NCBI GenBank assembly: GCA_029261675.1
Contig: JAJDBA010000169.1
Coordinates: forward strand, 1 to 7,617
DNA from: Nitrospinaceae bacterium
GTDB lineage: Bacteria > Nitrospinota > Nitrospinia > Nitrospinales > VA-1
Length of the DNA stretch: 7,617 nt
Reading direction: 5' to 3'
Below the pieces are notes generated by a model. It searched no databases. It was not told the DNA's origin and worked only from the letters and a program-made list of their open reading frames with translations. Positions 1-5,349 of this stretch are shown one piece after another; positions within the stretch are counted from its first letter, which is position 1, and every line of letters begins with the position of its first letter. Made by a program: the position numbers and the translations under genes.

Positions 1-533
1 ATCATCTTTCAGATTTGAGTGAGTTAGAGAAGATTAAGGCTGAACTCCAGAAGGAAAAGGAGAAGGCAGCTCAGGAACTCGCAGAGGGTGAAGATGAAGA
101 AGAAGATTTACGGGAGGTCGATTATCTTCAAAAGCTGATCACCCTTGCCGTTAAATTTGATCACCATATTGGCATGTTTCTAATGCCTGCATACATTGAT
201 TGCGGATTAAAATATGACCATCGTTTGTCTGAAAGCTATACCGTGCAGTTGACCACTATCCAGTCGTTTTTGCGTCTGCTTGAAAAAGTTGATGGCGTGA
301 CCCGAGAAGAGGTGACCAAACAATGTGTCTTGAATTTAAGAAACATTCTGCAATTGGTTCATAAAAATATGATCAAGCCGCTTTATCGTGAAGTGGGTTT
401 GATGAAAAAGAAGCCAAAATCTGAAAGTCTCGACAATTTCAAAAAGAACTGGAACGAGCGGTGGGATGAAATGCAGAAAACTTGTGATTGTGAATATCTG
501 ATTCTCGATGTAAAAGGGTTCTTGGTAAAGTAA
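1..533 (+). CDS. Unrecognised helical protein, 5' end cut by the window
   Basis: The frame is open from the first bases (first full codon at 3), so the gene probably starts upstream. A TTG at 15 could serve as a start, but no ribosome binding site is visible before it. The visible N-terminus is a charged Lys/Glu-rich coiled-coil-like stretch (about 30 residues) with an acidic patch (GEDEEED). About 130 residues of mostly amphipathic helix follow, with several His, Tyr and Cys residues (KFDHHIG, KYDHR, a C-D-C near the end). There is no signal peptide or membrane segment in the visible part, so it is probably cytoplasmic. I do not recognise the family and assign no function. The acidic patch resembles those at the N-termini of several neighbours. 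A terminator at 612-640 separates it from the next gene, so it is probably the last gene of an upstream transcript. Coding status is likely from length and normal codon use. Confidence 0.75.
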   Translation, partial: HLSDLSELEKIKAELQKEKEKAAQELAEGEDEEEDLREVDYLQKLITLAVKFDHHIGMFLMPAYIDCGLKYDHRLSESYTVQLTTIQSFLRLLEKVDGVTREEVTKQCVLNLRNILQLVHKNMIKPLYREVGLMKKKPKSESLDNFKKNWNERWDEMQKTCDCEYLILDVKGFLVK

Positions 534-540
534 AAAAGGT

Positions 541-556
541 AGGATGTTGTCATCCT
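541..556 (+). other. Small hairpin just after the stop codon
   Basis: AGGATG (541-546) and CATCCT (551-556) pair perfectly around a TTGT loop, seven bases after the TAA of the first gene. The stem is short and no T-run follows, so it is at most a weak 3' end or an mRNA-stabilising hairpin ahead of the stronger terminator at 612. Confidence 0.3.
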
Positions 557-611
557 TCTTCCGTAACAAGTTGTGTTTAAATTTAACGCCCGATTATTGG
601 CGTATGGCTTC

Positions 612-640
612 AAGAGCCCCTTTCGGGGCTCTTTCCTATT
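612..640 (+). terminator. Intrinsic terminator after the first gene
   Basis: A perfect 9-bp stem, AAGAGCCCC (612-620) with GGGGCTCTT (625-633), closes a TTTC tetraloop and runs into a short T-rich tail. It ends the transcript of the upstream partial gene. Because the stem is A/T-flanked on both sides it could also act weakly on the opposite strand, although no minus-strand gene is seen. Confidence 0.85.
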
Positions 641-652
641 GGAGTTCTATTG

Positions 653-691
653 ATGTTGCACGATAAAAGAAAGGGCTCGAAAATTGGCTGA
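653..691 (+). CDS. Possible 12-codon upstream ORF before the NHL gene
   Basis: ATG at 653 has a well-spaced GGAG (641-644, 8 bases away), better than the signal for the NHL start itself. The ORF encodes MLHDKRKGSKIG and stops at 689-691, overlapping the first codons of the NHL gene in another frame. It could be a leader peptide coupled to the downstream start. It could also be a remnant of the true NHL start after a one-base change, or chance. No attenuator-like hairpin accompanies it. Confidence 0.25.
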   Translation: MLHDKRKGSKIG

Positions 692-1682
692 TGAAAATAC
701 CGATGAGATAGAGAACTCTGATGAGATTGAGAGCTCTATTGTAACGACTGAAGAGACTCTCCTTGAAGAGCGGCCAGAGGTCGATCACAGCAAGCTTTAT
801 GTCTGGATTGCAGATGCAGGGAATGACCGGATTCAAAAATTTGATGGCAATGGAAAACTGCTCCAACATTTTGGCACTTCAGGAGGCTCGCGCCCACCTT
901 ATATTCCGGGAGAGTTTAAAACTCCCAGTGGGGTAGCTGTCGATTTAGAGGGCTATATATGGGTGGTTGATACGGGATGTCATCGTATCCAGAAGTTTGA
1001 CCCTGATGGAGAATTCTTTTTAGAAGTGGGCACAGAGGGTTGGGGCCAGGAAAAGTTTTATATGCCAGAAGAAATTGTGGCTGAGCCTACAGGAACCATT
1101 CTCGTGGCAGATACTTCCAACCATTGTGTCAAACGATACGACGATGATGGCGAGTTCGTCTTAAGTTTCGGTTATGCTGGAGACTTTGATGGCTTTATGA
1201 AATTTCCTGTTGGTCTGGCTTTGGATCGGGAAGGAAACATTTACGTTGCGGACCGAGACAACCAGCGTATTCAAATTTTCAATGAAGACGGCCAGTTCTT
1301 GTCAAAGTTTGGTGAATATGGTTTTGAGCCGGGAAAATTAAATTTCCCTGCGGGTATTGCGGTGCGTCGAGATGGAACTATCATCGTTGCAGAAAAGAGC
1401 CAAAACCGACTTCAACTTTTTGACCGTGAGGGACATTCTCTGGGGATAATTGGTGAGGTAGGGAAACGTGACGGTCAGTTTAATTGTCCGTGCTCTGTTG
1501 TGGAAGATCCTTATGGGTATGTATTTGTCGTTGATACCATCAATCAGAGAATCCAGAAATTTGACCCTGACCTGAATTTTATTGCTAAATGGGGAATTGT
1601 TGGCAAAGATCCCGGGCAATTTTACAATCCTGCCGGTATTTGTTTGTCCTGGGAGCCTGACTGGGCACCCCAGGAAGAGTGA
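684..1682 (+). CDS. NHL-repeat six-bladed beta-propeller protein
   Basis: Six NHL blades are visible, each ending in a variant of (I/V)xVADxxNxRIQ(K/I)FDxxGxFxxxFG, at about residues 38-64, 91-116, 138-163, 185-210, 232-257 and 279-304. The C-terminal GQFYNPAGICLSW supplies the strand missing before blade 1, so the ring is probably closed by joining its two ends. The first 35 residues are acidic and probably disordered (DEIENSDEIESS). There is no signal peptide or membrane anchor, so it is probably cytoplasmic. NHL propellers are binding scaffolds, and no catalytic residues (for example of PAL lyase) stand out. TTG at 684 is chosen because AAGGG (671-675) lies 8 bases upstream and the frame is closed by a TGA at 651-653. 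The stop overlaps a possible GTG start of the next gene. The partner or ligand is unknown. Confidence 0.9.
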   Translation: MADENTDEIENSDEIESSIVTTEETLLEERPEVDHSKLYVWIADAGNDRIQKFDGNGKLLQHFGTSGGSRPPYIPGEFKTPSGVAVDLEGYIWVVDTGCHRIQKFDPDGEFFLEVGTEGWGQEKFYMPEEIVAEPTGTILVADTSNHCVKRYDDDGEFVLSFGYAGDFDGFMKFPVGLALDREGNIYVADRDNQRIQIFNEDGQFLSKFGEYGFEPGKLNFPAGIAVRRDGTIIVAEKSQNRLQLFDREGHSLGIIGEVGKRDGQFNCPCSVVEDPYGYVFVVDTINQRIQKFDPDLNFIAKWGIVGKDPGQFYNPAGICLSWEPDWAPQEE

Positions 1683-1684
1683 TA

Positions 1685-2296
1685 GTGAATAATAGACTCG
1701 CGACACATAATATTTTGCCGCTCTCGTGCGGTTTGATGTTTTTCTCCCTGATAATATTTTTTGCAGGCCTTGGAAATGTGCAGGCTGAAAATGGCACAGA
1801 TGAGATTTTTGGCGGCCAAATATTATCCCTCACCGAAGAGAAGCCCGCGCTAGAGCCTTCCAATGACCCAAGGTTTGAGGATAATAATGATGGGACAGTG
1901 ACGGACCTTCAGGAAGGGCTGATGTGGAAGAAAATTGACATCTACCAGGAGAAAAAGATCTGGATCAACTGGGAGGCCTCGCAAACGTTCCTTGAAAAGT
2001 TCAATAAAGAAGCTTTTGCGGGTTATTCAGATTGGCGGTTGCCTACCCGCAAGGAGCTGGAGTCTCTTTTCGAAAAAGATAAAAATATTCCATGGAAGTA
2101 TTATTGGACGGAAAATGTCATTCATATTGATCCCATTTTCGGATATTCCAGTTGTTGTTTCTGGTCCAGCGAGCTCTATAAAGATAAATATGCATGGGGA
2201 TTTAATTATATCCGTGGTAAGGATTACCCCAGCATAAAGGGCGGAACAAGTTTGTCCTTGTCGACGATTCGACCAGTACGTACCCTGAAAAATTAG
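1685..2296 (+). CDS. Secreted DUF1566 (Lcl C-terminal-like) protein with Cys-Cys motif
   Basis: A short basic N-terminus, a hydrophobic core (LMFFSLIIFFAGLG) and a V-Q-A cleavage site form a Sec signal peptide, so this paralog is exported. The mature protein carries one DUF1566 domain: a DNNDGTVTD motif, LMWKK, INWEAS, FAGYSDWRLPT, ELESLF, HIDPIF, then Cys-Cys-Phe-Trp-Ser-Ser and a C-terminal STIRPVR. DUF1566 has a C-type-lectin-like fold and is usually found in exported binding proteins; the ligand here is unknown. GTG at 1685 is chosen over GTG at 1679 because AGGAAG (1672-1677) is then 7 bases away. The 1679 start would overlap the NHL stop by 4 bases; either way the two genes are probably translationally coupled. 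The second Cys (2156-2158) aligns with the in-frame TGA of the paralog at 7216. Confidence 0.88.
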   Translation: MNNRLATHNILPLSCGLMFFSLIIFFAGLGNVQAENGTDEIFGGQILSLTEEKPALEPSNDPRFEDNNDGTVTDLQEGLMWKKIDIYQEKKIWINWEASQTFLEKFNKEAFAGYSDWRLPTRKELESLFEKDKNIPWKYYWTENVIHIDPIFGYSSCCFWSSELYKDKYAWGFNYIRGKDYPSIKGGTSLSLSTIRPVRTLKN

Positions 2297-2308
2297 TAAA
2301 GAGGGGAT

Positions 2309-3139
2309 ATGAGCGAAGAAGAAAAAGAAACAGAAACAGAAGAACTGGCTTCTACTGAAGAGGTTTCTGAAGAGTCGGGAGATTTGACAGTACCTGAAGA
2401 GTCTGAAGAAGGTGCGTTAGCCGAGTCGGATGAAGAGGAATCTGAAGAAGATGACGAAGACGAGGAAGAGATTGAGTTCGACCTTGAAGCTCAGGTTGAG
2501 GAGTTTCGTCGGCAAATCGAAGAAGACCCGGATAATTGCGTTAATTTTTACAATCTAGGTGAAGCGCTCGCAGAACTGGGTCAGACTGATGAAGCAAAGG
2601 AATCTTTTCAGCAGGCTCTGATATTGGATGAAAATCAGGAATTCAGCTCTATTATTCACTTGGGAATAGGAAACCTCTATTATCACCAATTGATGTCAGG
2701 TATTCAGTCAACGGTGGTTAAGAGCTCTGTGGGTTTGCATTCTGCCCACAAACAGCAGAATACAATTTCTTCCGTCAGTGGTAATGACTATTCGATCCCC
2801 ATTGCTGAGTTTGAGATGGCCATTCAACACTTGCCAACGCTCAAGGCAGATGAGGAGATCGTCGATTACGTCAGCAAAAATGCGCCGATGCAAATTTCCA
2901 CTATTTATTACAAATGGGCCTCAGATTTGTTCGATAAGGCGCGGCAGTTAGAAAACTATGGTGATGAAGTTAGGGATATCAAGCAAGGATTGAAGTTTTT
3001 GAAGAAGACGATAGAGATAGACCCTAGCCACGCGCAAGCCAATTTGATGGTCAAGTATGGAAAAAAAATGCTACTGGAAGGTTTCAGTATTTATGACGAG
3101 TATGGATTTGAAGCAAAAGTAATCCAGGGTTCTGGATAA
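2309..3139 (+). CDS. TPR protein with long acidic N-terminal tail
   Basis: GAGGGG sits just upstream of the ATG. Residues 1-60 are almost entirely Glu, Asp, Ser and Thr, a low-complexity acidic and probably disordered tail. A clear tetratricopeptide repeat follows at about residues 78-111 (FYNLGEALAELGQTDEAKES and on to QQALILD). Degenerate helical repeats lie near 114-130 and 163-176, and a further TPR-like unit around 215-255 ends with KKTIEIDPSHAQAN. Between them, about residues 132-160 form a Ser/His/Gln-rich linker. There is no export signal, so it is probably a cytoplasmic protein-protein interaction scaffold. It starts 12 bases after the secreted DUF1566 gene and is followed closely by the LRR gene, which suggests one operon with the NHL protein. 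Partners are unknown; the acidic tail could bind basic or metal-dependent partners, which is speculation. Confidence 0.88.
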   Translation: MSEEEKETETEELASTEEVSEESGDLTVPEESEEGALAESDEEESEEDDEDEEEIEFDLEAQVEEFRRQIEEDPDNCVNFYNLGEALAELGQTDEAKESFQQALILDENQEFSSIIHLGIGNLYYHQLMSGIQSTVVKSSVGLHSAHKQQNTISSVSGNDYSIPIAEFEMAIQHLPTLKADEEIVDYVSKNAPMQISTIYYKWASDLFDKARQLENYGDEVRDIKQGLKFLKKTIEIDPSHAQANLMVKYGKKMLLEGFSIYDEYGFEAKVIQGSG

Positions 3140-3161
3140 TGATCTTCCACCGGAGTGAATG

Positions 3162-3557
3162 ATGCCGAATTTAGATGATTTGATACGCGACCACTTGAGT
3201 AAAGACGGGCAGGTGCTGAACCTAAAGGCGAAGTTTTTAAGAGAGGTCGGGGCTAAGGAGCTGGCTAAAAGAGAAGATTTAAAGGAAGTGCGAGCCATGG
3301 ATCTTTCGCAGAATGGCATCGGTGATGAAGGTGTAAAAGCGATATCAGAGTCTGAGGTGTTTGTTAATTTGCGGAACCTGAATCTGGCATCAAACCTCAT
3401 AACCGATGTGGGAGCTAGATGTTTGGCCAATTCAACGAAATTAAATAAATTGCGGAGCTTGCAGCTTGTGGTTAATGATATTTCTGAGGAGGGTGAGAAA
3501 GTATTGAGAAACTCCACTGAGTTGGTCAGTTTGACCTCATTGAAGTTTCGTGTTTAA
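3162..3557 (+). CDS. Small leucine-rich-repeat protein with regular 27-residue repeats
   Basis: After a 26-residue N-terminal cap come three gapless 27-residue repeats at residues 27-53, 54-80 and 81-107, then a final 24-residue one at 108-131. The shared pattern is (R/G/T)(E/D)xG(A/V)(K/R)xLxxxxxLxxLRxLxLxxNxI, close to ribonuclease-inhibitor/GALA-type LRRs of bacteria. The expected product is a short arc with a binding face and no enzymatic domain. There is no signal peptide. ATG at 3162 is chosen over ATG at 3159 because GGAG (3152-3155) is then 6 bases away. It is the last gene before a gap of about 340 bases, and no convincing terminator follows it. Bacterial LRR proteins of this type include effectors and internal scaffolds; with no secretion signal seen, a cytoplasmic binding role is the modest inference. 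Confidence 0.85.
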   Translation: MPNLDDLIRDHLSKDGQVLNLKAKFLREVGAKELAKREDLKEVRAMDLSQNGIGDEGVKAISESEVFVNLRNLNLASNLITDVGARCLANSTKLNKLRSLQLVVNDISEEGEKVLRNSTELVSLTSLKFRV

Positions 3558-3687
3558 AAGCATTTGCAGGATTCTTTAGGTAGATTGATCTGAGAGCTGG
3601 TGTGGAGCGAAAGGCCCTTTTTTTGGTACTGGAAACTATTGAAAAAACAAGAGTTTTGGGGGTGGGAATAAAGGCGCTATTAAAGGC

Positions 3688-3716
3688 TTGACTTCACCCG
3701 GTGGTTTTGTTATTTT
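3688..3716 (+). promoter_or_regulatory. Candidate sigma-70-type promoter
   Basis: TTGACT (3688-3693) and TATTTT (3711-3716) are separated by exactly 17 bases. If used, transcription would start near 3723 and give a leader of roughly 175 bases before the ATG at 3900. Support is consensus match and position only. Confidence 0.45.
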
Positions 3717-3813
3717 CGGTCCACTCTAGTCAGACCAAGATAGGTTTGCCGGGTAGGTTCTATTTTCTTTAAGATGAAGGCGGATAGTAGAACTTTATAA
3801 TGTTTTGATTGTA

Positions 3814-3833
3814 AGTCACCGTTGAGGGTGATT
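3814..3833 (+). promoter_or_regulatory. Hairpin covering the upstream-ORF ribosome binding site
   Basis: AGTCACC (3814-3820) and GGTGATT (3827-3833) form a 7-bp stem with one G-T pair and a 6-base loop. The stem overlaps the GAGGG (3824-3828) that would serve the small ORF at 3835, so folding could hide that site. It is a plausible regulatory leader element; no known riboswitch is recognised. Confidence 0.3.
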
Positions 3834-3834
3834 A

Positions 3835-3873
3835 ATGATAAAGTTTTTTTGGGTTGTTTCAGGTTTACCTTAA
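3835..3873 (+). CDS. Possible 12-codon leader peptide
   Basis: ATG at 3835 has GAGGG 6 bases upstream and encodes MIKFFWVVSGLP, ending in TAA at 3871-3873, 26 bases before the next gene's ATG. It is hydrophobic and lacks runs of a single amino acid that would indicate classical attenuation. It could be a translated leader peptide or chance; the good ribosome binding site is the only positive evidence. Confidence 0.3.
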   Translation: MIKFFWVVSGLP

Positions 3874-3899
3874 ATTAAGCTTCGAAAGGGGGAGCACAC

Positions 3900-4412
3900 A
3901 TGAGAAAGACCGTTTTAACTTTATTGGCAGTATTTTTTGTATTTTCTGTATCGGTTGCAAGTGCAAACGTTTCTACCATCAAGGCAGGTGATTCAGCGGA
4001 CTGTATTAGAGCCAGCTGGAATATCGAGAACTTGAGCGAAACGAAGTCTACTAAAGTCCATATCCATATCGGTGCCATGGCGTATTCTTGGACCAAGAAT
4101 TTCGATCGGGATCTGGAGCCAGGTGGGTTCTTGTCAAATGCTTTGGAAATGAAAACTACTTTCACCAACAAGGGGCCAGGCGATGTTATGTTGAATTGTC
4201 AGGCTCACCGTGTTGAAAATGCTAACCGCGTTGAGTGGAAAAAAGATGCTGGGTCTCATAAGACCTATCAGTCTGACTACCACTTGGACCATGTTACACC
4301 AGGCACATATATTGAGCCAGGTATGGGACAGCCATTGGGAACTGAGCGTGGACTTTTCAGTCAAAATGGTGGTGGATCTGGTGGTGGTTCAACCAGTGAA
4401 GTTAGTCGCTAA
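3900..4412 (+). CDS. Small secreted protein of unknown family with Gly/Ser-rich tail
   Basis: A clean Sec signal peptide occupies residues 1-22 (MRKTVL, hydrophobic core, A-S-A cleavage), leaving a 148-residue mature protein. It is rich in short beta-like segments (VHIHIGAMAYSW, GPGDVMLNCQAHR). It has just two cysteines, C35 and C100, which probably form a disulfide after export, and several His residues (HIHIG, CQAHR). The last 14 residues are GGGSGGGSTSEVSR, a flexible tail. I do not recognise the family. The GGGGGAG ribosome binding site (to 3894) is strong and the following terminator is very strong, so this is probably an abundant single-gene product. It may be a periplasmic or surface protein; a binding or structural role is inference only. 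Confidence 0.88.
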   Translation: MRKTVLTLLAVFFVFSVSVASANVSTIKAGDSADCIRASWNIENLSETKSTKVHIHIGAMAYSWTKNFDRDLEPGGFLSNALEMKTTFTNKGPGDVMLNCQAHRVENANRVEWKKDAGSHKTYQSDYHLDHVTPGTYIEPGMGQPLGTERGLFSQNGGGSGGGSTSEVSR

Positions 4413-4413
4413 A

Positions 4414-4427
4414 TCTTGATTTGAGTT
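4414..4427 (+). repeat. 14-base direct repeat, copy 1
   Basis: TCTTGATTTGAGTT begins just after the stop of the small secreted protein gene and recurs exactly at 5121-5134. Both copies are non-coding. Length and AT content allow chance. Confidence 0.3.
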
Positions 4428-4432
4428 TTACT

Positions 4433-4465
4433 GCCGGGGGGCTTTGGCCCCCCGGCTTTTTTTTT
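4433..4465 (+). terminator. Strong intrinsic terminator
   Basis: GCCGGGGGG (4433-4441) pairs with CCCCCCGGC (4448-4456) around a CTTTGG loop, followed by nine T. It lies 20 bases after the stop of the small secreted protein gene and gives that gene its own transcript end. Transcription of the DUF1566 gene at 4525 must then restart or read through. Confidence 0.95.
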
Positions 4466-4524
4466 GGAGTTTATTGGGTTTGGATAGTAAAATATAAGTG
4501 TTAACCCAAAAATAAGAGGCAAAA

Positions 4525-5019
4525 ATGAGCACCAACAGGTTTGTGGATAATGGGGATGGTACAGTGACAGACACATTGACGAAGTTGGTGTGGATGAAGA
4601 ACGATTCTTATCTTGATCTGTTGAAGTTTGTTACTCATCCAGCCGCCGTAAAATATCTAAATAAAAAAAATGAAGAGGCTTTTGCCGGAAAAGCGGACTG
4701 GCGGATGCCAAACAAACGAGAAGCACACTCGCTTTTTGATATGAAGAAGGAAGTTCAAGATAAATATGAAATGACTATTCATATCGATCCCGTTTTTACA
4801 GAAGGGTGTGGCTACGATACTTGGACGAGTCATGTGCGAGGCAAAATAACTGCGTATTGCTATTCTTTCAATAGTGGCACGGGTGGTCACAAGGAAGCAG
4901 CTGATACTTTGAATTCTAGTGTGCGGTTGGTTCGAGGTGAGTTTGATAATTCAAAAACCAAAATTACCTTTGTCCCAGAGATCCGAGATAAAATCACTCA
5001 AGGCGGCGGCTGGAGATAA
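4525..5019 (+). CDS. DUF1566 protein without signal peptide (copy B)
   Basis: The protein is essentially one DUF1566 domain. It has FVDNGDGTVTD at residues 5-15, LVWMKNDS, FAGKADWRMPN, EAHSLFD, HIDPVF, EGCGYDTWTSHVRG, a Gly-rich loop and SVRLVRGEF, followed by about 20 extra residues. There is no signal peptide, so it is probably cytoplasmic, unusual for a domain mostly seen in exported proteins. AGAGG lies 5-6 bases before the ATG. It is the closest relative in this window of the broken or recoded copy at 7216: the motif HI(D/N)PVFxxGCG is shared, and D in this copy occupies the TGA position. It sits alone between a terminator and a gap of about 330 bases, so it may be transcribed by itself. 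Function unknown; ligand binding through a lectin-like fold is the family-level expectation. Confidence 0.88.
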   Translation: MSTNRFVDNGDGTVTDTLTKLVWMKNDSYLDLLKFVTHPAAVKYLNKKNEEAFAGKADWRMPNKREAHSLFDMKKEVQDKYEMTIHIDPVFTEGCGYDTWTSHVRGKITAYCYSFNSGTGGHKEAADTLNSSVRLVRGEFDNSKTKITFVPEIRDKITQGGGWR

Positions 5020-5120
5020 TTTCTTGTCAGCAGAATAAAAAAGGCGGTCAAGTCCGATTGATATCTGCGAGACATATTCAATTTCTCAAGAAAATTCAGA
5101 GGATTTCAAGGTTTTCTAAG

Positions 5121-5134
5121 TCTTGATTTGAGTT
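5121..5134 (+). repeat. 14-base direct repeat, copy 2
   Basis: Exact match to 4414-4427 (TCTTGATTTGAGTT), lying about 100 bases after the copy B DUF1566 gene. No function assigned. Confidence 0.3.
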
Positions 5135-5152
5135 GAAAACAAGCATATCGAA

Positions 5153-5170
5153 TGGTACTTTAGGGTACCA
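5153..5170. promoter_or_regulatory. Inverted repeat, possible operator
   Basis: TGGTAC (5153-5158) and GTACCA (5165-5170) form a perfect 6-bp inverted repeat with a 6-base spacer, just ahead of a TATA-rich stretch (5182-5193). The geometry suits a dimeric regulator, but the regulator is unknown and the site could be chance. Confidence 0.35.
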
Positions 5171-5255
5171 AATATACAGGGTTTATATAAGATTTGAAGA
5201 GAACGGACACTCTATCGCCTAGTCTCATTTGGTTGGGTTAATGCTATTCTGAATT

Positions 5256-5269
5256 CCCACTGTGGTGGG
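5256..5269 (+). other. Short GC hairpin in the leader
   Basis: CCCAC (5256-5260) pairs with GTGGG (5265-5269) around a TGTG loop, about 80 bases before the TTG at 5350. No T-run follows, so it is not a terminator; it may be a leader structure. Confidence 0.25.
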
Positions 5270-5349
5270 CGTAGGGGATAGAAGCAAAGACTCTTTGAAT
5301 GCGAGATGGCAGGGTGTTTTTTTATTGTTGTTTATTTTGAGGTGTGGAT

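Larger units (their letters stand above)
3558..3899 (+). other. Non-coding leader region before the small secreted protein gene
   Basis: These 342 bases hold no long ORF on either strand that looks real. They contain a promoter-like pair (3688-3716), a second weaker pair (TTGCCG at 3746-3751, 18-base spacer, TAAGAT at 3770-3775), a 7-bp hairpin at 3814-3833 and a 12-codon ORF at 3835-3873. The GGCCC followed by a T-run near 3615-3624 looks terminator-like, but I find no upstream arm to pair with it. The region probably carries the promoter and a long 5' untranslated leader of the gene at 3900. Confidence 0.5.
5020..5349 (+). other. Non-coding gap with inverted repeats upstream of the DUF1566 run
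   Basis: No credible ORF is seen. The stretch contains the second copy of a 14-base repeat (5121-5134), an inverted repeat (5153-5170) followed by an AT-rich TTTATATAAGAT near 5182-5193, and a 5-bp hairpin (5256-5269). It probably holds the promoter for the genes from 5350 onward, but I cannot identify a convincing -35/-10 pair and no clear terminator follows the gene ending at 5019. Confidence 0.5.

Noticed and set aside
1935..2237. Second plus-strand frame inside the secreted DUF1566 gene
   Set aside because: Arg/Ser-rich out-of-frame translation without homology; the overlapping DUF1566 frame has clear family motifs.
3608..3625. Terminator at GGCCC plus T-run after the LRR gene
   Set aside because: No upstream arm complementary to GGCCC is present within a reasonable distance; the only self-complementarity would leave a one-base loop.
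4471..4498. Promoter TTATTG / TATAAG before DUF1566 copy B
   Set aside because: The -10-like box is fair but the -35 matches consensus at only two positions, so it is not reported as a feature although a promoter must exist near here if the terminator at 4433 is efficient.
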